Of a DNA stretch of 64,000 nt, positions 34,559 through 43,199 are shown piece after piece. The notes beneath the pieces were generated by a model, which had not been told where the DNA came from, did no database searches, and was given only the letters and a program-made list of their open reading frames with translations. Each line of letters starts with the position of its first letter. Within the stretch, counting starts at the first letter, position 1. Source of the stretch: Vibrio sinus (GTDB taxonomy: Bacteria > Pseudomonadota > Gammaproteobacteria > Enterobacterales > Vibrionaceae); contig NZ_JAMKMR010000001.1 of assembly GCF_023634645.1 (NCBI RefSeq), positions 434,001 to 498,000 on the forward strand. Direction: 5' to 3'. Both the position numbers and the translations under genes were made by a program.

Positions 34559-35269
34559 TTATTGTTGAGAAACTAGGTTCAAGGACGCTAACGCCTTATT
34601 CACCGTCACTAAACTGCTGTCGTTAAGCGGAGTTTTCCATTTAAAACTATTAATAAATCGAAATACATTCTGAATCTGGATAGATTTTAGCGATTTAATG
34701 GGTAATTGGGCCATCGAAGTTTGCCTTTCAATATGAGCATTTCCAACCGCTAATGCCCACAGGCCAAATTCCAATTCAGTCAAACCATCTGGACCTTCAT
34801 TTTGCAATTCAAGCTCTGAGCTATCTATTGCCTGTTGCAAGATACCGCGAAATTGTTGGTAAATTTGATGATTAATCTGGCGCAATTTGTCGTTCCAACC
34901 GATTGAGCTTTTCTGCATTATGGCTTCGTTAGCCATAAGGTGCTCTAATGACTTATCGAAGGAGTATAGGTTCAGCACTTCATCACTCACCAAATGCACA
35001 CCCAATAATTTCTCTGGTGTGGTCATAGGCAATTCAAAATACGGCTTAAATAATTCAAAGCGATGTTTCAAAAACGACACGGTTAATGCGACCAAAACAT
35101 CTTCTTTCGCTTGGACGTGTTTATACACCGAGCCCATCGAAATCCCCGCTTCTTTCGCTATTGCAGACATTTTAAAATTAAGCAGCGAGCTCTCTTCAAT
35201 GACTTTTGCAGCAGCATTTAATATCAATTGCTCTTGCTGCGCGTATCCAAAACGTGGCGCTGGGCTCAT
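34559..35269 (-). CDS. TetR/AcrR-family transcriptional repressor
   Basis: A 236-aa regulator. The N-terminal HTH reads ILNAAAKVIEESSLLNFKMS, then AIAKEAGISMGSVYKHVQAKEDVL, the canonical TetR arrangement. The C-terminal 170 residues are a helical ligand/dimer domain without a recognisable ligand. Start ATG 35269 has GGAAG five bases upstream. It is divergent from the aldo/keto reductase and Bcr-type exporter genes; the palindrome TTCGAAT-ttt-ATTCGAA between them and a half-site near its own start suggest it represses both directions. Confidence 0.88.
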   Translation of the reverse strand: MSPAPRFGYAQQEQLILNAAAKVIEESSLLNFKMSAIAKEAGISMGSVYKHVQAKEDVLVALTVSFLKHRFELFKPYFELPMTTPEKLLGVHLVSDEVLNLYSFDKSLEHLMANEAIMQKSSIGWNDKLRQINHQIYQQFRGILQQAIDSSELELQNEGPDGLTELEFGLWALAVGNAHIERQTSMAQLPIKSLKSIQIQNVFRFINSFKWKTPLNDSSLVTVNKALASLNLVSQQ

Positions 35270-35298
35270 ATTCACTTCCAAAGGTAATCAGTAATTTT

Positions 35299-35394
35299 AT
35301 TCGAACAGGTCTTATTTTCGCATAAACAAAAACTAAATCTATCTTGACAAGTCACACATAACTTATATAGATTTACATTCGAATTTTATTCGAA
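35299..35394. promoter_or_regulatory. TetR operator and promoter of the aldo/keto reductase operon
   Basis: TTGACA (35344-35349) and TATAGA (35366-35371) are spaced by 16 bases, a strong sigma-70 promoter. A perfect inverted repeat, TTCGAAT-ttt-ATTCGAA (35378-35394), covers the start site. A second ATTCGAA (35299-35305), also preceded by TTTT, lies beside the tetR start and may be a half-site for autorepression. Confidence 0.75.
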
Positions 35395-35436
35395 CAAAAT
35401 TCAAATCACGTAAAACACTAATTTGAGGAGAGGAAT

Positions 35437-36468
35437 ATGCAGTATCGTAGACTGGGTAATACCGATTTTAATGTCAGCCAATATGCGCTTGGCACTATGA
35501 TGATGGGTTCGATGGGCAACAATGATCCTGCCGAATGTTTGCAAATGGTCCATAAGGCCCTTCACTCTGGTATCAACCTCATTGATACGGCTCCCTTTTA
35601 CTCGAACGGCGAGTCAGAATCGTTGTTAGGTGATGCTTTACAGGGCATGAGAGAACAAGTGGTAGTCTCAACTAAATTTACCTTGAACCCGGACAGATCA
35701 CTGCCACTGAAAGAAGAAATCACCCAACAAGTCAATGCGAGCTTAAAGCGCCTGCGTACCGACTATATCGATATCTATCACCTAGCCCGCTTCGATTACA
35801 CAACACCGATTGCAGAAATTTTGCATGTTTTGAATCAACTGGTGGCGCAAGGAAAAATCCGTGCTTATGGCACCTCTATGTTCTCATCCGATCAAATCGT
35901 TGAAAGCCAGTGGCAGTCGAGCGAGATTGGTGTGCCCTCTTTTGTCTCTGAGCAACCGAATTATTCCATTTTATCGCGCAGTATTGAGGCGAACGTACTC
36001 CCTGTATGCCAACGTTTTCAAGTCGGCGTTATCGTATGGAGCCCTCTTGAAGGTAGCTGGTTAACAGGACGTTATCTCACACAAGAAGATTTAGCGGGCA
36101 ACAACCGCATCAGTTTTTCAGCAAAATGGACCGGACGTGAGCTCGATGCGAGTTCACCAGCTATTCTTGCTAAACTCAATTCGGTCCAACAGCTCAACAA
36201 GGTTGCGGAAGAAGCAGGGATAAGTTTAAGACACATGGCTATGGCATTTGCAACCGCACATCCGGCCATTACCAGCGCGATTGCGGGGCCACGTACGCTC
36301 TCACAGCTGGACGACCTGATCGAATGTTCCAATTTGGTCCTCTCGAACGAAACACTAGATAAGATTGACGCTATTGCCGCTCCAGGCACGAACTTCAGCG
36401 GCGTTAACCTAACAGCCGTTCCAGAAGGACTTCGCTCTGTAGAGATGCGCAGGCGAGAACCAGTTTAA
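35437..36468 (+). CDS. Aldo/keto reductase
   Basis: A 343-aa TIM-barrel NADPH-dependent oxidoreductase. Key features: LIDTAPFYSNGESESLLGDAL (catalytic Asp and Tyr), VVSTKFTLN with the catalytic Lys, YIDIYHLARFDYTT (the His usually conserved), and a C-terminal SAIAGPRTLSQLDD cofactor site. It lies under the TetR operator, likely detoxifying aldehydes or quinones. The Bcr-type exporter follows 77 bases later. Confidence 0.9.
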   Translation: MQYRRLGNTDFNVSQYALGTMMMGSMGNNDPAECLQMVHKALHSGINLIDTAPFYSNGESESLLGDALQGMREQVVVSTKFTLNPDRSLPLKEEITQQVNASLKRLRTDYIDIYHLARFDYTTPIAEILHVLNQLVAQGKIRAYGTSMFSSDQIVESQWQSSEIGVPSFVSEQPNYSILSRSIEANVLPVCQRFQVGVIVWSPLEGSWLTGRYLTQEDLAGNNRISFSAKWTGRELDASSPAILAKLNSVQQLNKVAEEAGISLRHMAMAFATAHPAITSAIAGPRTLSQLDDLIECSNLVLSNETLDKIDAIAAPGTNFSGVNLTAVPEGLRSVEMRRREPV

Positions 36469-36545
36469 CTCTACTGAGCGATCAGTCGCTCAGACGGGCG
36501 GCACTCAGTCCCAAACAATCCACCACTTTGAGGCACCAGATACTC

Positions 36546-37760
36546 ATGAGAGTACAACAACTACAAGAACGCGGCTTTATTGCACTCATGGCCCTTTTAA
36601 TGACGGTGACTGCACTGGGCACGGACATCATGATGCCCGCTCTATCGCAAATGAGCCAAGATTTTCACCTTGGGCACGCCAATCAGATCCAACTTGTTAT
36701 TGCCGTCATCTTCTTTGGTATGGCATTGGGCTTTTGTATCTACGGGCCATTGTCCGATGCGTTTGGTCGAAAGCCGATACTCTACCTAGGGCTTTCCATC
36801 TATATCGTGGGGTCCTTACTGGCTATTTTCACAACCCATTTCAACGTATTGCTATTTGCTAGGGTGCTTCAAGGCTTTGGCGCAGCGGCCTGCCGAATCA
36901 TCCCAGGAGTCATGATTAGAGATAAATTTAGCGGTGATCGCATGGCGCAAATATACTCGTTAATTATGGTGCTGTTTATCATAGAGCCCGCGGTGTCCCC
37001 TTCCATCGGACAAGCATTTCTTTTATTTAGCGATTGGCGATTTTTGTTTGTTGTTTTACTCGTACTCGGAATCGTATGCGCTTTTTTGGTGTGGAAGTAT
37101 CAGGAGGAAACCCTAGCGAAAGAAAAACGTATTCCATTAAATACCAAAAATATTCTTTCTGGTGTTAAAACCACGCTGACCCACCCAGTGAGTGTAGGTT
37201 ACACACTGATATCCGGGCTCATCGCTGGTGCATTCACCGCGTATCTTTCTACGGCTCAGCAAATACTACAATCACACTACCAACTAGGAGCACATTTTCC
37301 ATTAGTGTTTGGCGTGCTCGCTTTGTGTATTGGAATCGGCTCCTATTTCAACTCCAAGTTAGTGATGACGTTTGGCATGAACCGCATGAGCCTATGGGGA
37401 GCAGGCACTCAGTGTGTGTTGTCATTATTCTTAGCACTTTACATGTTATCCAGCCGAGAACTTTCTCTCACCAGCTACCTGTTATATTTGTCTGTCACCC
37501 TGTTCACCATCGGTATGTTGTTTGGCAACCTTAACTCATTGGCGTTAGAGCCCATGGGTGAGATAGCGGGCATTGCGAACTCTGTCATCAGTGGGATCCA
37601 AGCGCTGATGTCTGTGTTCGTGGGGATAGCCATTGGCTATTTTTATTCCGATTCTGCCTTTCCGTTGATCGCAGGTTTTTTCATTACTAGTGCTGTTTCC
37701 GTCGTCTACCTTCGATACCTAGCACGCTTCTCCGACAGGCAAAACTCCGTGTCTATGTAA
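36546..37760 (+). CDS. Bcr/CflA-type MFS drug exporter
   Basis: A 404-aa membrane protein with about 12 helices. MFS motif signatures include DIMMPALSQMSQDF in the first periplasmic turn, GPLSDAFGRKPILYLGL (motif A) and RVLQGFGAAACRIIPGVMIRD, the Bcr/CflA motif. The ATG at 36546 is used; a weak GAGG lies 12 bases upstream. It is probably co-transcribed with the aldo/keto reductase under TetR control and ended by the hairpin at 37772-37801. Substrates of this family include drugs and cysteine-like metabolites. Confidence 0.9.
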   Translation: MRVQQLQERGFIALMALLMTVTALGTDIMMPALSQMSQDFHLGHANQIQLVIAVIFFGMALGFCIYGPLSDAFGRKPILYLGLSIYIVGSLLAIFTTHFNVLLFARVLQGFGAAACRIIPGVMIRDKFSGDRMAQIYSLIMVLFIIEPAVSPSIGQAFLLFSDWRFLFVVLLVLGIVCAFLVWKYQEETLAKEKRIPLNTKNILSGVKTTLTHPVSVGYTLISGLIAGAFTAYLSTAQQILQSHYQLGAHFPLVFGVLALCIGIGSYFNSKLVMTFGMNRMSLWGAGTQCVLSLFLALYMLSSRELSLTSYLLYLSVTLFTIGMLFGNLNSLALEPMGEIAGIANSVISGIQALMSVFVGIAIGYFYSDSAFPLIAGFFITSAVSVVYLRYLARFSDRQNSVSM

Positions 37761-37771
37761 CCCACCATACC

Positions 37772-37801
37772 CAGCTCCCGTTCATTCTGTTCAGGGAGCT
37801 G
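37772..37801 (+). terminator. Terminator after the Bcr-type exporter
   Basis: CAGCTCCC (37772-37779) pairs with GGGAGCTG (37794-37801) over a 14-base loop; the following bases are only mildly T-rich. Confidence 0.65.
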
Positions 37802-38048
37802 AGGTTTGGATAACACCAATCAACCAATAAAAATTCAAAATAACTACAAGAAAATAAATTCACAAAGAAAATAAACCCTTCACCGCATTGATAAAGTTAT
37901 CGATCCAGCTTCTCATTTTTTTATCGATTTTGTTAAAAGCATGTGATGACGAGTTCATAATATTTGCCTGTTCCATTAAGGTCTATCGTAATTTTGTGAT
38001 AATCATTGCGATAGGTTGCATATATAAAACGTTAAGGAAGCAAATAAC

Positions 38049-39017
38049 ATGAACAGTTGGCTAACTAACAAGGGAAGGAGCGTTTTAGGGATAATTGCTG
38101 CTCTACTCATTTCGCCAATGGTCTTGGCGGACAACTACACGATCGGCACAGGGAGCCAGAGTGGCACATACTACCCATTAGGAGGCATGCTCGCTAACGT
38201 TTGGAGCAAAAATATCCCAGACTTTCATATGCGCGCTGAAGTCACCGCCGCCTCGGTAGAAAATGTGATTAAAGTAGCGATGAACAAGCAGTTAGTTGGT
38301 ATTGCGATGGAAAACGTCGTTATGCAAGCCTACGAAGGAAAAAAGCCCTTTCCTAAAGCTATGAACGTCTCTGTACTCTACGCACTCTATCCTAATGTTG
38401 TCCAATTTATTGTCCCTGCAGACTCAGATATCACATCCATAGAACAGTTGAAAGGCAAGAGAATTTCACTGGGTGCACCCGGCTCTGGTACTCGAGTCAG
38501 CGCGATCAATATTTTAAAAGCGCTCGGTATCGACGAAGATGATATAAAAGGTCAATCGTTGAACTACACCGCAACGACCAACGCTCTGGCAAACGGTCAA
38601 ATTGACGCTGGTGTGATTGTGGGAAGCTTAGGGGTTGGAGCGATTACCGAACTTGCACTGACACGCCATATTCGAATTTTATCCTTTAGCAAACAAGAGA
38701 TGACCAAGATCGTCGCTGCATACCCTTACTATGAAAGTATTGATGTTCCAGCAGGCGTCTACAAAAATGTTGCCAATTTTCATGCTCCTGCGGTATGGAA
38801 TGTTTTAGTTGCCAATAAAAACATGAGCAACAAGATGGCCTATGAACTCACGAAAGTGACCTTTGATAATATCGACAAAATTCGCGCTTCTATTGGTTTG
38901 CCCAACATATCCAATGTGCAGGAGCTGCATCAATTGACAGGCTTTCCACTTCACCCTGGTGCCGAAAAGTTTATCAAGGAATACAAAACTGAGCATACCT
39001 TATCCGCCGTAAAGTAA
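38049..39017 (+). CDS. TAXI-family TRAP transporter solute-binding protein
   Basis: A 322-aa periplasmic receptor with a signal peptide (basic start, then VLGIIAALLISPMVLA). The TAXI signature IGTGSQSGTYYPLGGMLA is at the mature N-terminus, followed by LKGKRISLGAPGSGTRV. AAGGAAG precedes the ATG. It works with the fused TRAP permease directly downstream. Substrates of TAXI systems are mostly unknown, with glutamate or other dicarboxylates reported. Confidence 0.92.
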   Translation: MNSWLTNKGRSVLGIIAALLISPMVLADNYTIGTGSQSGTYYPLGGMLANVWSKNIPDFHMRAEVTAASVENVIKVAMNKQLVGIAMENVVMQAYEGKKPFPKAMNVSVLYALYPNVVQFIVPADSDITSIEQLKGKRISLGAPGSGTRVSAINILKALGIDEDDIKGQSLNYTATTNALANGQIDAGVIVGSLGVGAITELALTRHIRILSFSKQEMTKIVAAYPYYESIDVPAGVYKNVANFHAPAVWNVLVANKNMSNKMAYELTKVTFDNIDKIRASIGLPNISNVQELHQLTGFPLHPGAEKFIKEYKTEHTLSAVK

Positions 39018-39025
39018 ACCCATAT

Positions 39026-39046
39026 ATACCCAAGTTACTTGGGTAT
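39026..39046 (+). repeat. Hairpin variant of the TATACCCAAGT repeat between TRAP genes
   Basis: ATACCCAAGT (39026-39035) and ACTTGGGTAT (39037-39046) form a perfect 10-bp inverted repeat around one base. It matches the terminal motif of the Vibrio repeat family and may act as an mRNA hairpin between the receptor and permease genes. Confidence 0.7.
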
Positions 39047-39074
39047 CATCTAGCTTGATCAATGGAGTTGATCC

Positions 39075-40994
39075 ATGAATAAACACAGTTTTAGGTTCCA
39101 CCAAGCGTTAACCGACAAACTTGTTCACATTGCCACAATACTCGCCATTGGACTGACTGTTTTCCAGCTATGGCAAGGCATCACAGCCAGCCTTTCTGCA
39201 CCTGTGTTCCGTCCCCTGTACTTAAGTTGGGTTTTGTCCTTGGTGTTTTTGGTTTATCCGTTTAGCAAAAAAACCAAATCAAATCGTTTGTATGCTGCTA
39301 GCCGCTTGATCGATTTTGGCTTGGTGATCGCCGTTTGCTGGGCTGGGACACAGTTGATCCAGTTTGACTACGACGACATCAGTTTCTTGTTAAATGGCCT
39401 GCAACCGGCCGACGAGATCGCTGGCGCTATTATTATCGTCGCTCTGCTAGAAGCGACCAGAAGAACCGTAGGCTTGGTCATGGTCGCTATCGCGGCCATG
39501 TTTCTTCTCTACGCTCTGTATGGCAATCTGCTACCAGACACCATTGCCAGTACCGGATTTAATACAGAAGAAATCATTCGTTTTCATATCTTTTCTACCA
39601 ATGGCATCTTTGGCGCGCCGCTTGCCATTGCCGCAGGCGTCGTGTTTATCTTCGTATTATTTGGTGCTTTTTTACAGGTCACGGGGGCTGGGCAATTTTT
39701 TATCGATATCGCCTTTGCAGCCGCGGGGAAATACAGAGGTGGTCCTGCTAAAGCCAGTGTGTTGGCGTCCGCCGCATTAGGCTCAATTACAGGCTCAGCG
39801 ATTGCTAACACTGTCACCACAGGCTCTCTTACCATACCTATGATGAAAAAGCTCGGCTATAAACCTGAACAAGCCGCTGGCATAGAGGCGGCAGCATCAA
39901 CAGGGGGGCAAATTATGCCACCCGTGATGGGGGCTGGAGCTTTCGTTATGGCTCAATTTACTGGTATTCCATATAGCGAAATTCTCATCGTATCTATCGC
40001 GCCAGCGATTCTCTATTTCCTGTGCACGCTATTCTACGTGCACTTGATGGCCTGTAAGCTTGGTATTCAGGGTATGCCTAACACAGAGAAAGTGCTTACT
40101 GTGCTAAAGAAAGGTTGGCACTTTTTGGTCCCCTTGCTCCTTATCACTACTCTGCTGCTGATGAGTTACACACCCGTCCTTGTCGGTATCGCAGGCTGCG
40201 CGGCCATAATCATTGCGGCGATGTGTAGAAAGCAAAGTCGCATTACCCTGTCTAAGCTGATCGAAGGTATGAAAACCGGTGCCATCATGGCGTTACCCAT
40301 ATCCATCGCCTGCGCAACTGCAGGAATCGTAGTCGGTGTGGTAGGCCAAACAGGTATCGGGCTGCAGTTTACGCAGTTTTTAATTGCTTTATCTGGTGGA
40401 CAACTTTGGTCCGTATTAGCATTGATAGCGGTAGCTGCAATCGTACTAGGCATGGGCCTGCCAGTTACGGCTGCCTATATCGTATTGTCTGTTATGGCAG
40501 TTCCCGCGTTAACCAACCTCGGCGTCGGTTTACTGGCTGCTCACATGATCGTATTTTGGTTGTCGCAAACTTCTAATGTCACCCCACCTATCGCATTAGC
40601 CGCATTTGCTGGCGCAGGAGTGGCGAAAGCGCGGCCGATGGCTTCTGCCATTCAAGCTTTCAAGCTCGCGTTAGGTTTTTTCTTCATCCCAACCATGATG
40701 GCGTTTTCGGGACTTATCTGGGTACATGGACAAAGCATGGATTTTGTCGTTTCAATATTAGCGACAATTGGGCTCATTATCGCCTTTGCAGGAGGCATTG
40801 AAGGAAGGCTGTTTCATGTTTTGCCCACCTATCAGCGTGGGCTGCTTCTCACGTTAGGCGCTGCCATGATTTTCAGCTCTGATCCTATACGGTTAACCTT
40901 ACTGGTGGGTATTGTGCTTATTGCCATATTGAATCACCGCCGAGCTAGCACCCAACTACTAGACTCAGAGCAACCATGTGCCTCAAAAACTTAA
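39075..40994 (+). CDS. TRAP transporter fused permease (DctQM-type)
   Basis: A 639-aa integral membrane protein. The N-terminal 110 residues resemble the small DctQ subunit and the rest is the large DctM-type transporter domain, a fusion normal for TAXI systems. Family motifs: AALGSITGSAIANTVTTGS, GYKPEQAAGIEAAASTGGQI and LGMGLPVTAAYIVLSVM. About 16 hydrophobic helices are visible. It couples sodium entry to import of the substrate delivered by the upstream receptor. A hairpin at 41013-41033 ends the operon. Confidence 0.92.
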   Translation: MNKHSFRFHQALTDKLVHIATILAIGLTVFQLWQGITASLSAPVFRPLYLSWVLSLVFLVYPFSKKTKSNRLYAASRLIDFGLVIAVCWAGTQLIQFDYDDISFLLNGLQPADEIAGAIIIVALLEATRRTVGLVMVAIAAMFLLYALYGNLLPDTIASTGFNTEEIIRFHIFSTNGIFGAPLAIAAGVVFIFVLFGAFLQVTGAGQFFIDIAFAAAGKYRGGPAKASVLASAALGSITGSAIANTVTTGSLTIPMMKKLGYKPEQAAGIEAAASTGGQIMPPVMGAGAFVMAQFTGIPYSEILIVSIAPAILYFLCTLFYVHLMACKLGIQGMPNTEKVLTVLKKGWHFLVPLLLITTLLLMSYTPVLVGIAGCAAIIIAAMCRKQSRITLSKLIEGMKTGAIMALPISIACATAGIVVGVVGQTGIGLQFTQFLIALSGGQLWSVLALIAVAAIVLGMGLPVTAAYIVLSVMAVPALTNLGVGLLAAHMIVFWLSQTSNVTPPIALAAFAGAGVAKARPMASAIQAFKLALGFFFIPTMMAFSGLIWVHGQSMDFVVSILATIGLIIAFAGGIEGRLFHVLPTYQRGLLLTLGAAMIFSSDPIRLTLLVGIVLIAILNHRRASTQLLDSEQPCASKT

Positions 40995-41012
40995 CCCGCA
41001 TCCAATCTATCC

Positions 41013-41033
41013 TCGCCCTCAAATAGAGGGCGA
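41013..41033 (+). terminator. Hairpin after the TRAP operon
   Basis: TCGCCCTC (41013-41020) pairs with GAGGGCGA (41026-41033) over AAATA. No clear U-tract follows. Confidence 0.65.
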
Positions 41034-41041
41034 AAGATGTA

Positions 41042-41065
41042 TATACCCAAGTGACTTCAAGATGC
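41042..41065 (+). repeat. Copy of the Vibrio TATACCCAAGT repeat
   Basis: TATACCCAAGTGACTTCAAG followed by ATGC. It matches the left end of the element at 60317-60580 except for one base and abuts the stop codon of the SnoaL-like gene. Confidence 0.8.
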
Positions 41066-42072
41066 TAGGGGTTCATAATTTGCTGAGTACGCTCAAATAC
41101 ATCCAACCCCTGCTGTTTGAGCCAATATGGAATGTCAATCAGTACCCAGTTTTCCGACAGCTTGTCCCCTTTCCGATAATACACATCCACCACCTGCATA
41201 TCGGCACGAATTTCCCCTCCCGGCATGCCCAGAAAACCGCCAATAGGCGTATTCGATAAATTTGGCCACCCAAAGAAGCAAGCAAAGTTACCCTCAGCAA
41301 AGCGACATACATGACCATTAAATTGTTTATCTTTGAGATTATTGCGAAATGGCAGTTGGTGCTGCTGTTGATAACGAGGAATAGTGTAGGAGGCGCCAAT
41401 GCCACAGGGCCCGTACCATACCATGTCTTTACACCAGCTTTTTTCTAATACTTCTGGTGGGCAACTCATTGAACCACTCTCATTAAGGGCGCTGAGATCA
41501 TCGACCATCTGATTGACAAGGGCTAACGTCTCGGCACCCTGTTCTTCTGGGGCATCATCAAACAGCAAGCCATTGTGGTCACGAGGTCCCGGATAAACAA
41601 AGTGTCTGCCCGTCGAAGGGGGTAAAGGATAACAACCTGCCTGTTCCATCACACCAAGTAAATCGATAAATAAGCCCGTTTTAGTGATTTTGCCATTCTC
41701 TACACAATTAAACTCTGCATAACGAATGTTGACCATTTTTCTGGTCGCGCGAATACCTAGCCAATCCTTATCAAAAAGCCCCATAAAGTGGCCCATACTC
41801 ATCACCCACTGCTCACCATTCATCTCATTGTTGCCAGCAATAAAGATATCCTGACGCCGTTGCAATCGGGTCATTGATTGCAGGAGTGGTGTCCAGAACG
41901 CGTTCGCAACTGCAGTGATTCCTGTTTGTTCGCGAAACGGATACACTCCTTGCCAAACATAGTCCTCACTAACATAATCGTTGAGCACACTCACCACAGC
42001 ATCTGGCGCGGCTCTTTCCATCGCATCAAAATATTCCCGTACTACACGTTTTGCCTGCTGAAATTTGCTCAT
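41065..42072 (-). CDS. SnoaL-like polyketide-cyclase-fold protein
   Basis: A 335-aa protein with two NTF2/SnoaL-like halves: residues 1-160 (VVREYFDAMERAAPDAV, VSEDYVWQGVYPF) and 190-335 (WYGPCGIGASYTIPRY, ending VLIDIPYWLKQQGLDV). Proteins of this type hydrate or isomerise small molecules or only bind them; the substrate is not evident. The ATG at 42072 has AGGA nine bases upstream and is preferred over the longer frame from 42123. It faces the TRAP operon and is separate from it. Confidence 0.75.
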   Translation of the reverse strand: MSKFQQAKRVVREYFDAMERAAPDAVVSVLNDYVSEDYVWQGVYPFREQTGITAVANAFWTPLLQSMTRLQRRQDIFIAGNNEMNGEQWVMSMGHFMGLFDKDWLGIRATRKMVNIRYAEFNCVENGKITKTGLFIDLLGVMEQAGCYPLPPSTGRHFVYPGPRDHNGLLFDDAPEEQGAETLALVNQMVDDLSALNESGSMSCPPEVLEKSWCKDMVWYGPCGIGASYTIPRYQQQHQLPFRNNLKDKQFNGHVCRFAEGNFACFFGWPNLSNTPIGGFLGMPGGEIRADMQVVDVYYRKGDKLSENWVLIDIPYWLKQQGLDVFERTQQIMNP

Positions 42073-42269
42073 ACTAATTCCTAATAATGTTATTGTTATC
42101 TGCTGACGTCCGATACTACCCACAACCTACTCAGTAAAACCGTGATACAAATCTCTATATTTTGAATACGTATCCAAACCAATAAAAAAGCCACGCTGTA
42201 CGAGCACTTGCCTCGAATAGCTAATCTGATAGTCTAATTCGCTCTGGTCATAGAAAAGGAAGTAACCAT

Positions 42270-42734
42270 ATGAAAGTTAAAAATTTAATGGATGAGCCAA
42301 CACACCTGAATCAATTAGCAGTTTGGCACCACCAAGAATGGACACATTTAAACCCAGGTCAAACGCTCGAAGAGCGGAAGGAAAAAATGCGCCTTTATCT
42401 TGGGCCTGAATTACTTCCAAGCACATTTATCGGCAAAGTCGATGAAGAGTTGGTCGGCTCTGCGGCCATTGTCGAGTGTGATATGGACAGCCATCCAGAG
42501 CTATCACCATGGTTAGCCAGCGTTTTTGTCGCAGATAGTTTTCGCCAACAAGGATATGGCGGCCGTTTGGTCAAACATATTATGAGTGAAGCCAAAGCCG
42601 CTGGTATTGAAAAGCTGTATCTGTTTACCCCTTCGCAAGCTAAGTTTTACGCTAGCTTAGGTTGGAAGGTCCACAGTGAGGAACGGTATCGTGGTGAAAA
42701 CGTTACGGTAATGGAAGTCTCCCTACATAAATAA
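42270..42734 (+). CDS. GNAT-family N-acetyltransferase
   Basis: A 154-aa acetyltransferase. The acetyl-CoA loop is RQQGYGGRLVKHIM, preceded by the strand WLASVFVADSF, and the fold ends with YLFTPSQAKFYASLGWKV. Length fits a single GNAT domain. AAGGAAG lies ahead of the ATG. The substrate is unknown. It is a single gene. Confidence 0.85.
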   Translation: MKVKNLMDEPTHLNQLAVWHHQEWTHLNPGQTLEERKEKMRLYLGPELLPSTFIGKVDEELVGSAAIVECDMDSHPELSPWLASVFVADSFRQQGYGGRLVKHIMSEAKAAGIEKLYLFTPSQAKFYASLGWKVHSEERYRGENVTVMEVSLHK

Positions 42735-42814
42735 TAATAAATCTCATTTGCATTTATAAGTTATAGGTGGCATGGTAATGCATCATTGGTTTAATCATTC
42801 GTAGAGCGAGAACA

Positions 42815-43174
42815 ATGGACACACCGACTCCTTGCCTTAAACTCATTCGAGATAAGATTCGCTTCGGCCAAGAGCCAGATAACCCGACACTGGTTTCTCT
42901 TTGGCTTCACGCTGAACAAAACGAGCTAGATCACCACTTGTCCACTCACATCCTACGCCAGTCTTATGAGGCACAGTTTTACTTATTACTAGAAGCGATC
43001 GTTGATGAGCTGGTTTCTCGTCAATGGCGCTGCACCTGCCTTGACAACATTTATCGCCCCCTGAGTTGCTTGCAAAAACTCAGTAACTCTAAGGCATCGT
43101 GTGAAAGAATCAGAGACTTAATGAAAGAGCTGGCAGTGACAAGTCGATATGTCGAGCACAGCCTACGCATGTAA
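42815..43174 (+). CDS. Hypothetical protein upstream of fumC
   Basis: A 119-aa soluble, mostly helical protein with four or five scattered Cys (PTPCLK, WRCTCLDN, LSCLQK). I do not recognise a domain. GAGCGAGAAC precedes the ATG. The stop lies 25 bases before the fumC ATG, on the same strand, so it is probably co-transcribed with fumC and may be a regulator or chaperone for it. No database support could be obtained. Confidence 0.65.
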   Translation: MDTPTPCLKLIRDKIRFGQEPDNPTLVSLWLHAEQNELDHHLSTHILRQSYEAQFYLLLEAIVDELVSRQWRCTCLDNIYRPLSCLQKLSNSKASCERIRDLMKELAVTSRYVEHSLRM

Positions 43175-43199
43175 ACGAGTTAACCCTACGAGGAATACC

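Noticed and set aside
34887..35294. 135-codon plus-strand frame opposite the TetR gene
   Set aside because: It is antisense to a well-supported TetR gene and lacks domain similarity.
37998..38013. Fur-like GATAATCATTGCGATA before the TAXI binding-protein gene
   Set aside because: Only part of the Fur consensus is matched and no iron gene follows.
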